Positions 33,880 through 46,470 are shown, numbered from the stretch's first letter. The stretch is 64,000 nt of DNA from Calliphora vicina (GCF_958450345.1 NC_088782.1:109150358-109214357); one strand, 5' to 3'. The notes: a model not told the origin generated them from the sequence alone. Numbers and translations: made by a program.

Positions 33880-34735
33880 TTCTAGTTAGTTCATATCGTC
33901 AATAAGTGTTTATGGATTGACATTGTTGAAGGCAGCTTCTATATTGGCGAAGGCAACTAAATAGGTATTTGTCTGGTGAATGTTTCGGTAGATCTACCTT
34001 TCGTGTTGGCATGTTAAGCACTTGATAGAGTACCATGTTTGAATTTTATCTATTATAGACATAAATAATCATTTCCGGTCCATTTTGATCAGGAGCCACG
34101 ACATTAGAGATCATTGATAATGATCTCTTTTAAGTCCTCTGAAATTATACCATCAGAACCTGGAAATTTAAAGAGATTGAAGCTTTTGACAGTCTATGTT
34201 ATGCGATTTTCTGAGATCATTATATTCCATATGTCTTATGTGTCATGGTCTTCTATAGGCACCGAGTTTATGTCCTGAGAACTTGGGAAATGTATTACCA
34301 TGAGTACCTTCAGCCTGTCTTTACACTATTTGTGGTCCATGAACCATAAATTTTCTGAATGTAGGATGGCATTGTTGGACTTCAAGATAAAATCTTACCT
34401 GGAAGACTTGTTTCTAACGAGCTTTCTAAAACACTGCAGAATTTTCTCCAGGATAATCTTTTAGCTTTCCTAACTAGTTTTTTAAAACCGTTTTGCGATG
34501 GTTTATATAAGGACAAAACACAACTTCGCTTTGCCTTATTAAACAGCTTCCTGTATTCCCTGCGTTTCCTACAATTTTAGAAGTTCACGATATGAGCTTA
34601 GCCTTACCTCTCCTAATAGTTTTCCTACAGGAGTTATCTGTTGCTTCAGCTAAGAGACAGGTTAGTAACTCAGTTTTGGAGTCTGAACTGGACTTATCGT
34701 CAAGGGATACTGAACAATAGGTCAAGAAGTTAAGA
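33880..34735 (-). pseudogene. LOA-like retrotransposon relic (EN-RT linker and early RT)
   Basis: On the minus strand, 34640-34430 carries fragments equivalent to RKLFNKAKRSCVLS and FKKLVRKAKRLSWRKFCSVL. These match the linker of the 51-54 kb element (RKLFNEAKRLGNW, FKNLVRNAKRKSW). Around 34170 PGSDGIISEDLKEI corresponds to the PGPDGI motif. Around 34020-33960 HANTKGRSTET equals the HAYMKGRSVET motif, and near 33940 a degraded VAFxDIEAAFNN piece follows. Stops and indels are dense, so this is much older than the 51-kb copy. Its 5' side runs into the 109-bp tandem array. Confidence 0.75.
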
Positions 34736-34769
34736 CTCTGGCCAAGCAGTAACTACATAGCCATATGTT

Positions 34770-36185
34770 AATTACTTTGGACCAGCTACCAGACTGTCCA
34801 AATTTATTCCATGAAGTATCACTTGACTTTCTCCTAAAGTCTTTAGTTTGAGGTGAGACATAGCCATATTGATTACTTCGGACCAGCTACCAGACTGTCT
34901 CTATGTATTGTATGAAATATCAATTGACTTTCTCCTAATGTCTTTAGTTTGAGGATAGAAGTAGCCATATTGATTACTTTGGATCAGCTATCAGACTGTC
35001 TCCATGTATTCTATGAAGTACTAATTGCCATTCTCCTAATGTCTTTAGTTTGAGGTGAGACATAGCCATATTGATTACTTTGGACCAGCTACCAGACTGT
35101 CTCTATGTATTCTATGAAGAATCAATTGACATTCTCTTAATGCCTTTAGTTTGAGGAGAGACATAGCCATATTGATTACTTCGGACCAGCTACCAGACTG
35201 TCTCTATGTATTCTAAGAAGTATCAATTGTCATTCTCCTAATGTCTTTAGTTTGAGGAGAGACATATCCATATTGATTACTTTGGACCAGCTACCAGAAT
35301 GTCTCTATGTATTCTATGAAGTATCAATTGACATTCCCCTAATGTCTTTAGTTTGAGGAGAGACATAGCCATATTGATTACTTTGGATCAGCTACCAGAC
35401 TATCTCTAAGTATTCTATGAAGTATCAATTGACATTCTCCTAAAGTCTTTAGTTTGAAGAGAGACATAGCCATATTTATAACTTTGGACCAGCTACCAGA
35501 CTGTCCCTATGTATTCTAAGAAGTATCAATTGACATTCTCCTAAAGTCTTTAGTTTGAAGAGAGACATAGCCATATTGATAACTTTGGACCAGCTACCAT
35601 AGACTGTCCCTATGTATTCTAGACTGTCCCTATGTATTCTAAGATGTATCAATTGACTTTCTCCTAAATTCTTTAGTTTGAAGAGAGACATAGCCATATT
35701 GATTACTTTGGACCAGCTATCATACTGTCTCTATGTATTCTATGAAATATCAATTGACTTTCTCCTAATGTCTTTAGTTTGAGGATAGAAGTAGCCATAT
35801 TGATTACTTTGGATCAGCTATCAGACTGTCTCCATGTATTCTATGAAGTACCAATTGCCATTCTCCTAATGTCTTTAGTTTGAGGTGAGACATAGCCATA
35901 TTGATTACTTCGGACCAGCTACCAGCCTGTCTCTATGTATTCTAAGAAGTATCAATTGTCATTCTCCTAATGTTTTTAGTTTGAGGAGAGACATAGCCAT
36001 ATTCATTACATTGGACCAGCTACCAGACTGTCTCTATGTATTCTAAGAAGTATCAATTGACATTCTCCTAATGTCTTTAGTTTGAGGAGAGACATAGCCA
36101 TATTGATTACTTTGGACCAGCTACCAGACTGTCTGTATGTATTCTATGAAGTATCAATTGACTTTCTCCTAATGTCTCTAGTAAG
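34770..36185. repeat. ~109-bp tandem array, about 13 copies
   Basis: The unit contains GACATAGCCATATTGATTAC, TTTGGACCAGCTACCAGACT, GTCTCTATGTATTCTATGAA, GTATCAATTGACATTCTCCT and AATGTCTTTAGTTTGAGGAG. A variant block with GGATAGAAGTAGCC, GATCAGCTATCAG and AATTGCCATT occurs at about 34956-35060 and again at 35792-35895, a shift of about 836 bp (eight units), so part of the array is a segmental duplication. A 20-bp internal duplication (AGACTGTCCCTATGTATTCT) lies near 35605-35645. Frames through it are chance readings. Confidence 0.95.
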
Positions 36186-37489
36186 AGAAGAGTTTATAAA
36201 ACTAATGGGAAGCTTATTAAGAACAAACTCTTGGAAACAAATAAATTATTGCGCAATGAATTGACATTTAATCGATTTTTTTCCAGAAAATAATAAAATA
36301 ATGGAATATAAATTCTTAGTTAAGCGCTATAATCTAAAATGTTTTTTCTAGCATACATTTTCCTTTCACAATTATTGCCACTATTAACTTTCAATGCTTC
36401 TTTTTTTTCGCAAATAGCTGTCAAAACTTCGAAAAGTTGCAAACAACAAGACAAGGAACGAAAGCATAAAAAATAGCAATAAAACCACTTTTTAACAAAA
36501 CAATTGAAAATCAATTGAAATTTCCAGCAACCTCCTCCAGCCACCTCCATTCGCATATAAAAGCCTGAGAAGTTAACCACTTGTGTTGTAACGATTAGAA
36601 AACAAAATGGGGAGGCAGGCATTTTGTTGGCTAAACGGAAGAGGGTCTCTTCAAAGGAGCAGAAAATGGCAAAAAAAATTGTCTTTGTTTTGTTTTCGCA
36701 ACATTTTGCGCCATTTATAAAATTGTCAAGGGAATTTATATTGTTATTTTTTATCCTTTCAGTTTCATTTTTTTCCTTCTCAGTCTTGTCACACAATAAT
36801 TGAAGCTGGTGGGAGAGGAGTGTAGCAGGAAAGCAAAACGAAGCATGTCTTAAATGTAAACAATAACAGCGACAACAAATGTAAACAATACTAAAAGCTT
36901 TAGCAAATTTCCAACTAGTTGGATGCATGAATCATACTCCGAGTACAGCCATAATACTTTTAAAAAAAACCAGGGAAAGAGTGCTAAGGAAGTAAAGATT
37001 CGATATAAGTATAAATGTTTGTTAAATGTATCGAAGTTATAAGTGGGAAGTTAAACACTCTGTGTTTAATATCATAAGTGTTGGGGCAGGATATATGTAT
37101 ATGGAAGGATGTAAACAAAAGAACAACAAAATACATATATTTAACTTCAAGATGTATTGATTTGTCTTAAAACCATACATAGATGTGGGTAATGCAAGAA
37201 TATTTCTTTTTTAAAGTTGACTGTTCTCAAAGCGATTTATATTTTTTTTCAAACTTCTGTCTATATGTAGACGTTTAAACTAAGTGTTATAAATGATCGG
37301 GCGTTGGTTTTATTTCCAAAAGAAGACAAAGGAAGCATTAATGTTTGTATTATTTAAATCTTGTCTATAAGATTTTTAAAGAAGTTTTAGAATCCCTTAA
37401 ATATAGTAGTAAAGAATTTATTACAAGAAGATGGAAAATTCATAAATAAAACAATTAGTTTTGAAATATATGTATAAATAGGACCTTTA
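36186..37489. other. Unique-looking non-coding DNA
   Basis: No repeat family of the window occurs here. A 202-codon minus-strand frame (36320-36928) is Cys/Phe/Asn-rich with mixed low-complexity composition and no domain; I do not regard it as a gene. This is one of the better candidates for ordinary host intron or intergenic sequence. Confidence 0.5.
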
Positions 37490-37790
37490 TACAGTCAAAG
37501 TTTATCCTCAATCGTAGGACGTTATATATTTCAACTTAAGCTTCTATACAACCAAAGTTTAACTTAAATTTTAGTTCATTGTATGGCGTAAGTGAAGCTT
37601 CAATAGTAGGTTTTAAATTCAAAGCTTCAAATGTAGGGGTTTACACAGTATCAGTCTTAGCTATTTTTATAGTCCAAGAGTAGTTTTAATCGTAGATCTT
37701 TTAACAGTCCCAGTTAAGCTTCAATCTTAGCTATTCTTACTGTTCGAGTTTAGATTTAATTGAAGAATTTTTAACAGTTGACGTTTATTT
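37490..37790 (-). repeat. Degenerate 35-bp minisatellite block, inverted
   Basis: Reverse-complement units such as TATAGTCCAAG and TTTTAATCGTAGATCT recur with CTTCAAT(C/A)GTAGG-type halves. About eight diverged units lie in the orientation opposite to the arrays at 0.3-1.5 and 16.9 kb. Confidence 0.75.
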
Positions 37791-37794
37791 TATT

Positions 37795-38235
37795 TTTTAT
37801 TATTCCCTTCAACTTCGTGAGAAGGTCATTCCGTTTGTCATTCCGTTTGTAATTTCCACAATATAATTTTCCGACCCAATAAAGTATATATATTCTGGAT
37901 CCTTATAGATAGCGGAGTCGATTAAGCCATGTCCGTCTGTATGTCTGTCCGCCTGTTTGTTGAAATCAATTTTCTGAAGACCAAAGATATCTTCGGGATC
38001 CAAATCTTCAATAATTCTGTCAGACATGCTTTCGAGAAGTTTGCTATTTAAAATAAGCAAATGGCTGAGATATGAGGATAAAACCAGGACAACCTCGATT
38101 TTTGACCTATTTTTGACCTATATCTGGATTACGAAGACATTAGTATAGACAATATGGATATCTAATGATAGATATTTCAAAGACCTTTTAAAATTTTTTA
38201 ACCCGATTTTTTTTTCTCCAAAAAAAACTTAAATT
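37795..38235 (-). repeat. Interspersed repeat family B, 3' part, minus strand
   Basis: Reverse complement of the segment found at 57.2-57.6 kb. It includes the ACAAACGGAATGACAAACGG-type end, GGATCCAGAATATATATACT, a short GACAGACATACAGACGGACA stretch, and TTTGGATCCCGAAGATATCT. An 11-bp phrase (GTCATTCCGTTT) is duplicated at the end (37826-37850). The 5' part of the repeat is missing. Confidence 0.85.
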
Positions 38236-38391
38236 TAAAAAAAATTAAAATAACAATTCAAACAATTTTTTTTTCCAAAAAATTAAAAATACAACTTTGG
38301 AAAAGTCATCGATAAATTTTTTGAAAATAATTAAGTTATCGATAAACTTTTTAGAGAAAATACAAGTTATCGATAAATATTCTACAGATAT

Positions 38392-38421
38392 TGGGTGTAT
38401 GACTTAAAAATGCTGAATCCA
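38392..38421. repeat. Solo mariner terminal-repeat remnant
   Basis: TA|TTGGGTGTATGACTTAAAAA is the same terminal sequence as the mariner at 24961-25999, without the rest of the element. Just upstream is a triplicated GTTATCGATAAA-type phrase (about 38300-38375). Confidence 0.65.
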
Positions 38422-38464
38422 AAAAATGAAAAACAACTTTGGAAACAAATTTTTTTTACCTAAA

Positions 38465-39196
38465 AGTAGTGGGGAGGGTATAATGCGTTTGTGCAGATGT
38501 TTGTAACGACCAAAAATATTAATCTAATCCACCTTAAAGTATACCGATCGACTTGTAATCATTTTCTGAGTCGATTAAACGATGTCCGTCCGTCCGCCCG
38601 TCCGTCTGGCTGGTTGTCTGTCCATATAAACCTTGTGCGCAAAGTACAGGTCGCAATTTTGAAGATATTTTGATAAAATTTGATACGTACAATTATTTCG
38701 GCCTATGGACAAAGCCTATTGAAACTGGATGAAATCGGGCCATTATTTCACCTAGCCCCCATACAAATGTCCTCCCGAAATTGGACTTAATCGGTCATAA
38801 ATGTTTAATTTATATAGGTATCTACATAAAATTCGCTACAAATAAGATTTATATATACAAAATTCATGTCATCAAATTTTGTTACGATCGGTCCATAATT
38901 AGTCATAGCTCCCATATAGACCCGCTTCCGAAAATCACTTAAACGTGCATAAATCGCTTAAAAATTTTGGTATACTCACAAAATTCAACGTAGTAAAGTT
39001 TCATGTAGATATAAATCACACGACCTAATTTCATGGTGATCGGTCCATAATTAGTCATAGCTCCCACATAAGGCCCACTTCTGAAAATCACTCAAAAATA
39101 TGAATTATTGAAATTTTAAAAGAAAAATGTTTTTGCTCTTTTACTTAGTGTAGGGATTATATGGTCGGGCTTGACCGACCATAATTTCTTACTTGT
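38465..39196 (-). repeat. Interspersed repeat family A, copy 1
   Basis: Minus-strand copy of the ~735-bp repeat. One end (at 39196) has AACAAGTAAGAAATTATGGT and the hairpin GGTCGGTCAAGCCCGACC. The other (38465) has the GTGGGGAGGGTATAATGCG end. Between them are blocks with GGTCCATAATTAGTCATAGC and a GTCC-type stretch of about six imperfect tetramers (38584-38608), next to CGATTAAACGATGTCC. No coding potential. Confidence 0.9.
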
Positions 39197-39199
39197 TTA

Positions 39200-40560
39200 A
39201 ATTTATCAGTCTAAATAAGAAAGTCTAAAAAAACTTGTCAGAAGGTTAAAAATTGGAGCGAAAATCCCATAAATGGTATTTGTTACAATTTTGCCCATAC
39301 GGTCCAGATTTCCTTCGGGGCTGGGAAAATACTTTGGGGATAAATAGGAAACACATCAAGATTTTCAAATCTGCTTTCTTATTGAATTTTAGAACATGTG
39401 GCCCAAAATTTAAATTTTGATCAAAAATAGGTCAAATTCCAAACGGTAGGGGCGACATGTTTGAAAAATAAGGCATGATTTTGATACTAAAATGTTATCC
39501 GCAAAGATGCTTTACAGAAAAACATAAAATTGTTATATGTTCTTAACTCAGATATGCCGATTGCTTGAGCTTGATCATTTTAAAATTAAAAATAGAGTTT
39601 TTTAAAAATTTATCGAAAAAAGTGGTTTTTTAAGTCGTCCAATATAGAGGACATTGGTGTCACAACAACAAAACTAAAACGCAATAATGAAACATTCATG
39701 CATATAAAAATCAAGCTACTCTTCATAAATATAAATTCCTAAAAAATTTAGTATTTATTCACGAGATATGTCCATAATGACTGAATATGGGCATTATGAA
39801 AATATCACAAATTAAAAATTCAATAACTAAAAAGTAGTAGCAAAAAATAATGCGATCACACAATCTCCAATGAGGTAGTGATGAGTACTAAGTATGTGAA
39901 CAAAAAAAATTGGTATTTTGATAAACGTGATGTATCCTGTAAACAAGAACTGCATGTACTACATGTAGTACAGTCGGCATATCTGGGTTAAAGAAAGTTT
40001 ATTTTAATACAAAAAGAGTTAAATCACTATTTTTTGAATTTTTAAATTGAAAATTGCTTATTTTTGGATCCATAATTTTATTGCTCTGAAATATTTTGTG
40101 TATTATTGGTAATTTAGTTGTCTAATTAATAAAAAAAATTGAGTCCATTCGGTCCAAAATTAGCAATATATTTTTAAAAAAAGCGGACTAAGGTATAGAC
40201 TAATTTAAAAATTTAAATTTTGAAATGCCTATAACCCGGAAATTAAATAGCACATGCAAGAATGTTTTTTAAAGGCCTAGATGAACGCTTTCAAAAAATA
40301 TAAAAATGTTTAAAAGCAGATGGGAAAGAAAAAAATGGCACGTGTTTAAAAATTTTACATGTCGAAGGTAACCTAATTTGAGCCCCCTTGTCGCTGTCCC
40401 TGCAGCATTTATAGGTCCCATTTTAATAATTTGAACTCCAATTCTCCTTGGCTACACCCATGTCAAATTTTATTTCGATCGGACCAGCCGTTTAGAAATG
40501 CCAGATTTATTTCCAAAAAATTTCGATTCTGCCCCACTGTGCGCCCGTAGAATAAGTGAA
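39200..40560. repeat. Old interspersed repeat with foldback-type end
   Basis: The right end (about 40480-40547) reads GTTTAGAAATGCCAGATTTA, then GATTCTGCCCCACTGTG, a variant of the foldback terminus at 17428 and 19006. Internally, an ACTCAGATATGCCGA phrase at 39547 is inverted at about 39974 (TCGGCATATCTGGGTTA), and GTACTACATGTAGTAC is a 16-bp palindrome at about 39956. The left terminus is not identifiable. No coding. Confidence 0.5.
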
Positions 40561-40742
40561 ATTACATGTGCCCCCAAAAAATATTGAATAAATATATTTT
40601 ACAGGAAATTTTCCAAAGATTTCAAATATACTACTATTACTACAATCAGATTCAGAAGATATAGCCCTTCAAAGTTGATTGATTTTCAGTTTTCAAAAAA
40701 ACAGACCATATTTAGGTAATTTGGTCCACTTTTATATACAAT

Positions 40743-41101
40743 CAGGCCTGTCACACATTTCGTTCGGAATGGTTTCAATTCCGTTGTTTTTATTCCGATC
40801 GATTTCGTTTTAGGTTCTTCAGATTCCGTGTAATTTGTTAATTCAAAAAATATTTAATAATTCTGTATTTCAGATTTTAATTTGACAGGCTTTTTTTATA
40901 TTAAAACAAAAGTGAAGTTTTTGGTACAGAAATTGACTAAAATTTTAAGAAAATCAAATAAATACAAACAAATATCAATTCCATTTTGAAAATTGAAAGT
41001 GGTTTCATTCCGAAAGAAATTTTCGTTTTACTTTTTGTGAAGAAGCAAATTACGGAATTAATTCCACTTTCGATCGGAATGGAATTTTGTGACAGGCCTG
41101 A
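40743..41101. mobile_element. 359-bp MITE with CAGGCCTGTCAC termini
   Basis: Left end CAGGCCTGTCACACATTTCG, right end (reverse complement) CAGGCCTGTCACAAAATTCC. Inner inverted blocks carry CGATCGGAATGGAATT-type sequence. A CAGG start is hAT-like, but no 8-bp duplication is visible (TATACAAT against AATATTTC), so the superfamily stays open. Confidence 0.75.
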
Positions 41102-41743
41102 ATATTTCAAAAACTTGGTAACGGATCGTCATTATTTTACTCCTAAATCCCGACCCGGGGTTTCGGGATTTTCGGGCAATCAAAAATCCCGAAAATTATA
41201 AGAAATAAACGTACATAATTATGTCTTTACAATTGGAAGTAAATTTTTTATTTAGCCATTCATTTTTACTGATTTTTTGGCCATATTTTGGGGAATGTGC
41301 CGAATGTATCATACGAAGACAAAAACTCATATACAAGTAAATATGGATATATTTTAAGTAAAAAGAAGCTTTTATTTTAATATTTTTCAAAATATGTTAA
41401 TTTTGTTCCTACATTTCTTGTTCTAGTGGCCTGAGACACGTTAATTTTTTAATAACTTTAACATTTGTTAACCAATTTTTGTGTTTTATATCTTATTAGA
41501 ACGACAAATACGTACACATTTCGATTCTTTTAAATTAAATTGCAAAAGTAATTATTTAATGGCAACATTTTTACAGAAACTGAAAAAATTGCATTTTTTC
41601 CCCCTTGTAAATGCACCTCAAAACTAAATCGCAAGTCGGCACGGGTTGCAATCATGATAGAAAGACTAAATTTCATATTTAACTATAGTTTTTTGGGACA
41701 CTCTAATGTATATACTGGTAAAAAACAGTACCGTAGTAAAAAC
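41102..41743. other. Non-coding DNA with a fragment of a CCCGGG-rich repeat
   Basis: At 41135-41195 the sequence AAATCCCGACCCGGGGTTTC and following resembles the core of the palindrome at 46.7-46.8 kb. The rest is A/T-rich and unrecognised. Confidence 0.5.
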
Positions 41744-42456
41744 AATACCCTACACTAAGTAAAAGAGCAAAAACATTTTTCTTTTAAAATTTCAATAATT
41801 TGTATTTTTTAGTGATTTTCGGAAGTGGGCCTTATATGGGGGCTATGACCAATTATGGACCGATCACCATGAAATTAGGTCGTGTGATTAATGTCTCTAT
41901 GAAAGTTTACTATATTGAATTTTGTGTGTATACCAACATTTTTAAGCGATTTATGCACGTTAAAGTGATTTTCGGAAGCGGGTCTATATGGGAGCTATGA
42001 CTAATTATGGACCGATCGTGACAAAATTTGGTGACATGAATTTTGTGTATATAAGACTTATTTGGAGCGAAATTTGTGGAGATACATATATAAATTAAAC
42101 ATTTATGACCGATAAAGTCCAATTTCAGGAAGACATTTGTATGGCGGCTAGGTGAAATAATGGACCGATTTCAGCCATTTTCAATAGGCTTGGTCCTTGA
42201 GCCGAATAAATAATATGTACCAAATTTCATCGAAATATCTTCAAAATTGCGACCTGTACTCTGCGCACAAGGTTTACATGGACAGCCAACCAGCCGACCA
42301 GACGGACAGACGGACGCACATCGTTTAATCGACTCAGAAAGTGATTCTAAATCGATCGGTATACTTTAAGGTGGGTGTTAGACTAATATTTTTGGGCGTT
42401 ACAAACATCTGCACAAACGCATTATACCCTTCCCACTATGGTGGTGTAGGGTATAA
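41744..42456 (+). repeat. Interspersed repeat family A, copy 2
   Basis: Starts ATACCCTACACTAAGTAAAA (the outer hairpin portion is missing) and ends CCCACTATGGTGGTGTAGGG TATA. Internal blocks are in the family order. The tetramer region at 42300-42315 is short (GACGGACAGACGGAC). No coding potential. Confidence 0.9.
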
Positions 42457-42874
42457 AAATAAAATACCTTAGTATTTTAAATAGCTTCTTAAGAATACTA
42501 TTGCATCTATGGTTTCATCTGTCATTCTGGAACGAATTTTGTTTCCTACATATTTTGCTGCTGAAAAACATCTTTCACATTCCATCTTTCACATTGACAA
42601 ACCCGTTTGCTAATACTTATAACAAATCTGCAAGTATTTTCATCTTGTTCCTTCAGAAATAAAATGATCTATTTCTTTTGCAAGTTGCAAATCTACATTA
42701 TAATTTGGGTTTTTTACATTTATTAATAATATCTTTTAGCCTTTTAGCAATCGAAATATTTTTATTTTGTTCGAGTTCCTCATCTGAGATAAAATATATT
42801 TCATTTGAAGAGGATTTAAATTGAGTTTTATTAGATAAATACAAAAAAAGGTGAATAATTGATTTTCTAGGGCC
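42457..42874. other. Non-coding DNA, target of the hAT-like insertion
   Basis: A/T-rich. A minus-strand frame crossing the insertion boundary (42736-43110) has no recognisable domain. Confidence 0.45.
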
Positions 42875-42882
42875 CACTCAAG

Positions 42883-44168
42883 CAGTGATGTTAACCGTAC
42901 GGTAATTACCGTATTGTACGGTAATTTAGACCTCCGTACGGTAGGCAGGTAATTTCTACTTTTGTACGGTAATTTTAAATTTTTAAGAATTATATACCAA
43001 AAGTAATATTTCCATGATATACATACATATTTCTCATTAAAATAATCATAAAATTTTGAGGATGATGATAACCAACTACCGCTAGACAAAATATATCTAG
43101 GCGATACCAATATTTCTGTAATTCAATTAGTTTTGCTTTTCCCAGAAGCTGTTCAAATGAATAAATTTAATGAAATTGATAAGGAATTTATGCTTATAAG
43201 GCAAATTAAAGATCTTGATAAAAATGGGATTCTGCTGTTTTACAAACTTGGTCCTATATTCAAAACCCTCTATCTTTGATATTCACGAAAACTACTTTTT
43301 GATGGTAAAATGTTCAATAAAACAGCCCTCTTCTATGGTGTGAATTTCTTACAAACATATTGTGTTTTGCTTTTTATTTGCATTTTTGTTATTTCTCTAT
43401 GTTATACAATTAATTTTTTCCGAATGCAAAAGTCTCTATCTTTTCAAATAATTAATTTTCAAATTTTTATTTGGAATAATTTCTTCTTGCAATTCATGTT
43501 TTCTTACTAATTTTTGAATGCTGAACATGAATTTTAAATTTTTCAATCATTAAAAAAATGAATTCCCATGAAAATATTTTACCTTTTTGTTTTTCGAAAA
43601 TATAATTTCCATGGCATACAAATAAATTGTTAAAGTTGGAGTTTGCTTAAAAAGTGTCTACTTTTAAAGTGTTTTTTATCTTATGTTGTATTATTAGCCG
43701 TTATCTTTAATAAATCACGTTAATAACTGACAGAAGGTATAAATGAAATCAAAATAATTTAATTCTATCAAAATTCAAAATCCTCTATCTTATCATTTGT
43801 ATACATTGAATATTATGAGAAGAAAAACCCTCTATCTATCATAAAGTCCCCAATAATGCAAAATTTTAAAAACCAATTATATGTGAGATTCAGTAGTTGC
43901 TTTAAAATAATAATTGTAGCATACCGAATTTTAATAACTCAAGTAATACGCGAAAAAAACTGTTTTTTGGCTTTCTTGAAAAGTTGTGTTTTTTAAGATA
44001 GAGAGTTTTGAATATAGGCCCTCGATATATTGAATTATAAAAATACACCTGTTTCAATAAGAAAATATTATTATTTTTGTACAAAACTTTGGATACGGTA
44101 ATTTTACCTAAAAAACGGTAATTTTTTTGGGCTGTACGGTAATCGAAATTAAAAAGTTAACATCACTG
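42883..44168. mobile_element. Non-autonomous hAT-like element with perfect 8-bp duplication
   Basis: Inverted termini CAGTGATGTTAAC (13 bp, perfect) are flanked by CACTCAAG at 42875-42882 and 44169-44176. Subterminal GTACGGTAAT motifs are repeated at both ends (42895-42975 and 44095-44145) in opposite orientation. The 1286-bp body contains no transposase; 772 bp of it is a second inverted-repeat element. Confidence 0.93.
43250..44021. mobile_element. Inverted-repeat element nested in the hAT-like element
   Basis: Left end GGTCCTATATTCAAAACCCT and right end (reverse complement) GGGCCTATATTCAAAACTCT share about 27 bp with three mismatches. The CTCTATCTT motif recurs internally at about 43782 and 43831. 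There is no coding and no clear target duplication. I do not recognise the superfamily. Confidence 0.7.
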
Positions 44169-44445
44169 CACTCAAGGTAAACCAAAAAATACCGTTTTCC
44201 TTTATCTATATATATATAAGAATAACGTTACTGACTGACTGATTCATCATCCCACAGCCCAAACGACTGAAGCTAGAATCATGAAATTTTAACTGTGGGT
44301 TCCTCCCTCCCCAAAACGATCCACTAAGAAGGGATTTTTGGAAATTCGAACGTTTAGGGGGTAAAAAAGGGTAAAAACGGGTAAATTCGGTAACCTTATA
44401 TCTTGAAATTTAATAAAGATACAAAAAAACTTAAAATGGCATGTT

Positions 44446-44569
44446 TAGGCAATTTAGTTGCGCAAGTCTCTTGAGTTTGTTGATGTCAGAGGTAATGTCG
44501 GGTTAAGGAGAAGAAAATGTTCATGTTGTATTGTTGTTGGGCAAGAGACTTGCGCAACTAAATTGCCTA
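44446..44569. repeat. 124-bp MITE with perfect 28-bp inverted arms, inside Helitron
   Basis: The arms at 44446-44473 and 44542-44569 are exact reverse complements and begin TAGGCAATTTAGTTGCGCAA. The 68-bp centre is unrelated to the Helitron repeats. No target duplication was identified. Perfect arms suggest it is younger than its host. Confidence 0.88.
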
Positions 44570-45229
44570 GTGTGAAAGGGGTCTTACTCCATTTAAAAAA
44601 TAAGCTGACAGGTGTTTCGTGCTTTTTCGAAATTCAAACCTTCTAAGGGATAAAACGGGTAAAAACTGTATTTTGGCACCCTATGTATCTTTTAAACCAA
44701 GAAACATAGAAACAAATTTTAAATCGTATTCTTTACTCATCAAAAAATAAAAATATAAGTTTGGTACTTTTTGGAAATTCGAACCCTTAAGGGATAAAAA
44801 TTGAGTTTACTTTTTCATAAAATATGTTTTTCTATAATTTGACATAGAAATACGAATATTTTATTATGAGCTCCCACAACTACACAGAAATTTATTTGAA
44901 TAAAATTTTACCAACGCAATGGGGATGAAAAAGGTACCAAAAAGGAGATAACATCGGGAAAATACATTTTATTTGAAATTATTAAGCCAATTTTGATAAT
45001 TTTTTTTTAACATTGGTTCCTGGATTCATACAAAAATTAACTAACAGGGTGTTATTAGGAACTCGAGTGCCAAGGATATTGGGCGAAATCCGGGTAAACA
45101 GTTTGGTACTTTTTTTAAAACATATTTTTCTTGGGCACATTAACACAGATTTTATTCTTTTGAGACATGCCTGTAGCATAAACAATTTAGGCAAAATGGT
45201 TTATTTTTAAATTTCAAACTTGAGAGGTG

Positions 45230-46470
45230 TTCAAGGAGGAAAAGGAAAATTGGTACTTTTCTCCTAATGGTACTTTTTAATATTTTAAATTATTTCACTT
45301 ATTCGTCAATAAAGTTAGCTGATATGTATCTGAGTGAAGTTAGTATTAAAAATAGGGGATAATATTTAGGTACCAAAATCTGAGAACTGAACTATAGGTA
45401 CTTTTTTATTCTTCTAATGGTACTTTTTTAATTTTCTATAACAAACATGAAATTAAGCATATATGGTCCTAAGTGAGTGAGAATTCTAGGGGGAGACTTT
45501 TTGGTACTTTTTCTTTATTCGAATGGTACTTTTTGTAATTTCTTCACCAATGATCCTAGAAACATGAAATAAAGCTTACATGGGCCCGAGTGTGTGGGAA
45601 TCCACAGGTGGGTGCTTTTTGGTACTTTTTCTAAATTCTAATGGTACTTTTTGAATTTTCTGTATTATTGGACCTAGAGATATGAAATTAAGCATATATG
45701 GACCTAAGTGAGTGAAAATTCAAGCGGATACTTCTTGGTACTTTTTCTTTATTATAATGGTACTTTTTTTAATTTTCTGTAAAAATGGACTTAGAATCAT
45801 GAAATTAAGCGTATGTGTTCCTAAGTGAGTGAGAATTCTAGGAGGAGACTTTTTGGTACTTTTTCTTTATTCGAATGGTACTTTTTGTAATTTCTTCACC
45901 AATGAAGCTAAAGGCATGAAATTAAGCTTATATGGGGAAACCACAAGTGGGGCCTTTTTGGTACTTTTTATATATTCTAATAGTAGTTTTTGAATTTTCT
46001 GTAATAATGGACATAGAAATATGAAATGGTCCTAAGTGAGTGACAATTAAATTTTCTATAATAATGAACCTAGAGTTTCCAAAAAACCGAAGAATTTCAA
46101 AACCGCGGTTTCGGTTTTAAAAGATTGAAAACCGATCGGTTTCGGTTTTGTGATAATTTATTAAACATTAATTGTTTTAGAAACAGAATTAGTTAATAAT
46201 ATAGAAAATGCTATACAAATTTAAAATTCAAACTTGGTTATGGTTTAGTGAATACGAATTCAAAAGTGATAATCAGTGGTATTATTTCTTTATTGCAATG
46301 GTACTTTTGAATATTTTATAATAATAAACCTAAAAATTTAAAATTAAGCACACATGATTCTGAATGGTAACTTTCTTTAGCATTTTCTATAATAATGGAC
46401 CCAGAAATATGAAATTAGACATTTACATTTAGATTCACAAAGGGAGACTTAATAGTACTATTTCCTTCTT
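45230..46470 (+). repeat. ~117-bp tandem array in Helitron
   Basis: Seven to eight diverged units. Each has TTTTTGGTACTTTTTCTTTA, AATGGTACTTTTT, a TAGAAATATGAAATTAAGC-type block and TATGGTCCTAAGTGAGTGAG. Unit starts fall near 45445, 45561, 45676, 45793 and 45914. Later units decay. Confidence 0.9.

Noticed and set aside
36320..36928. 202-codon minus-strand open frame
   Set aside because: Biased Cys/Phe/Asn composition, no domain, no supporting context; A/T-rich DNA readily gives such frames.
40735..41109. 8-bp target duplication around the CAGGCCTG MITE
   Set aside because: The flanks TATACAAT and AATATTTC do not match.
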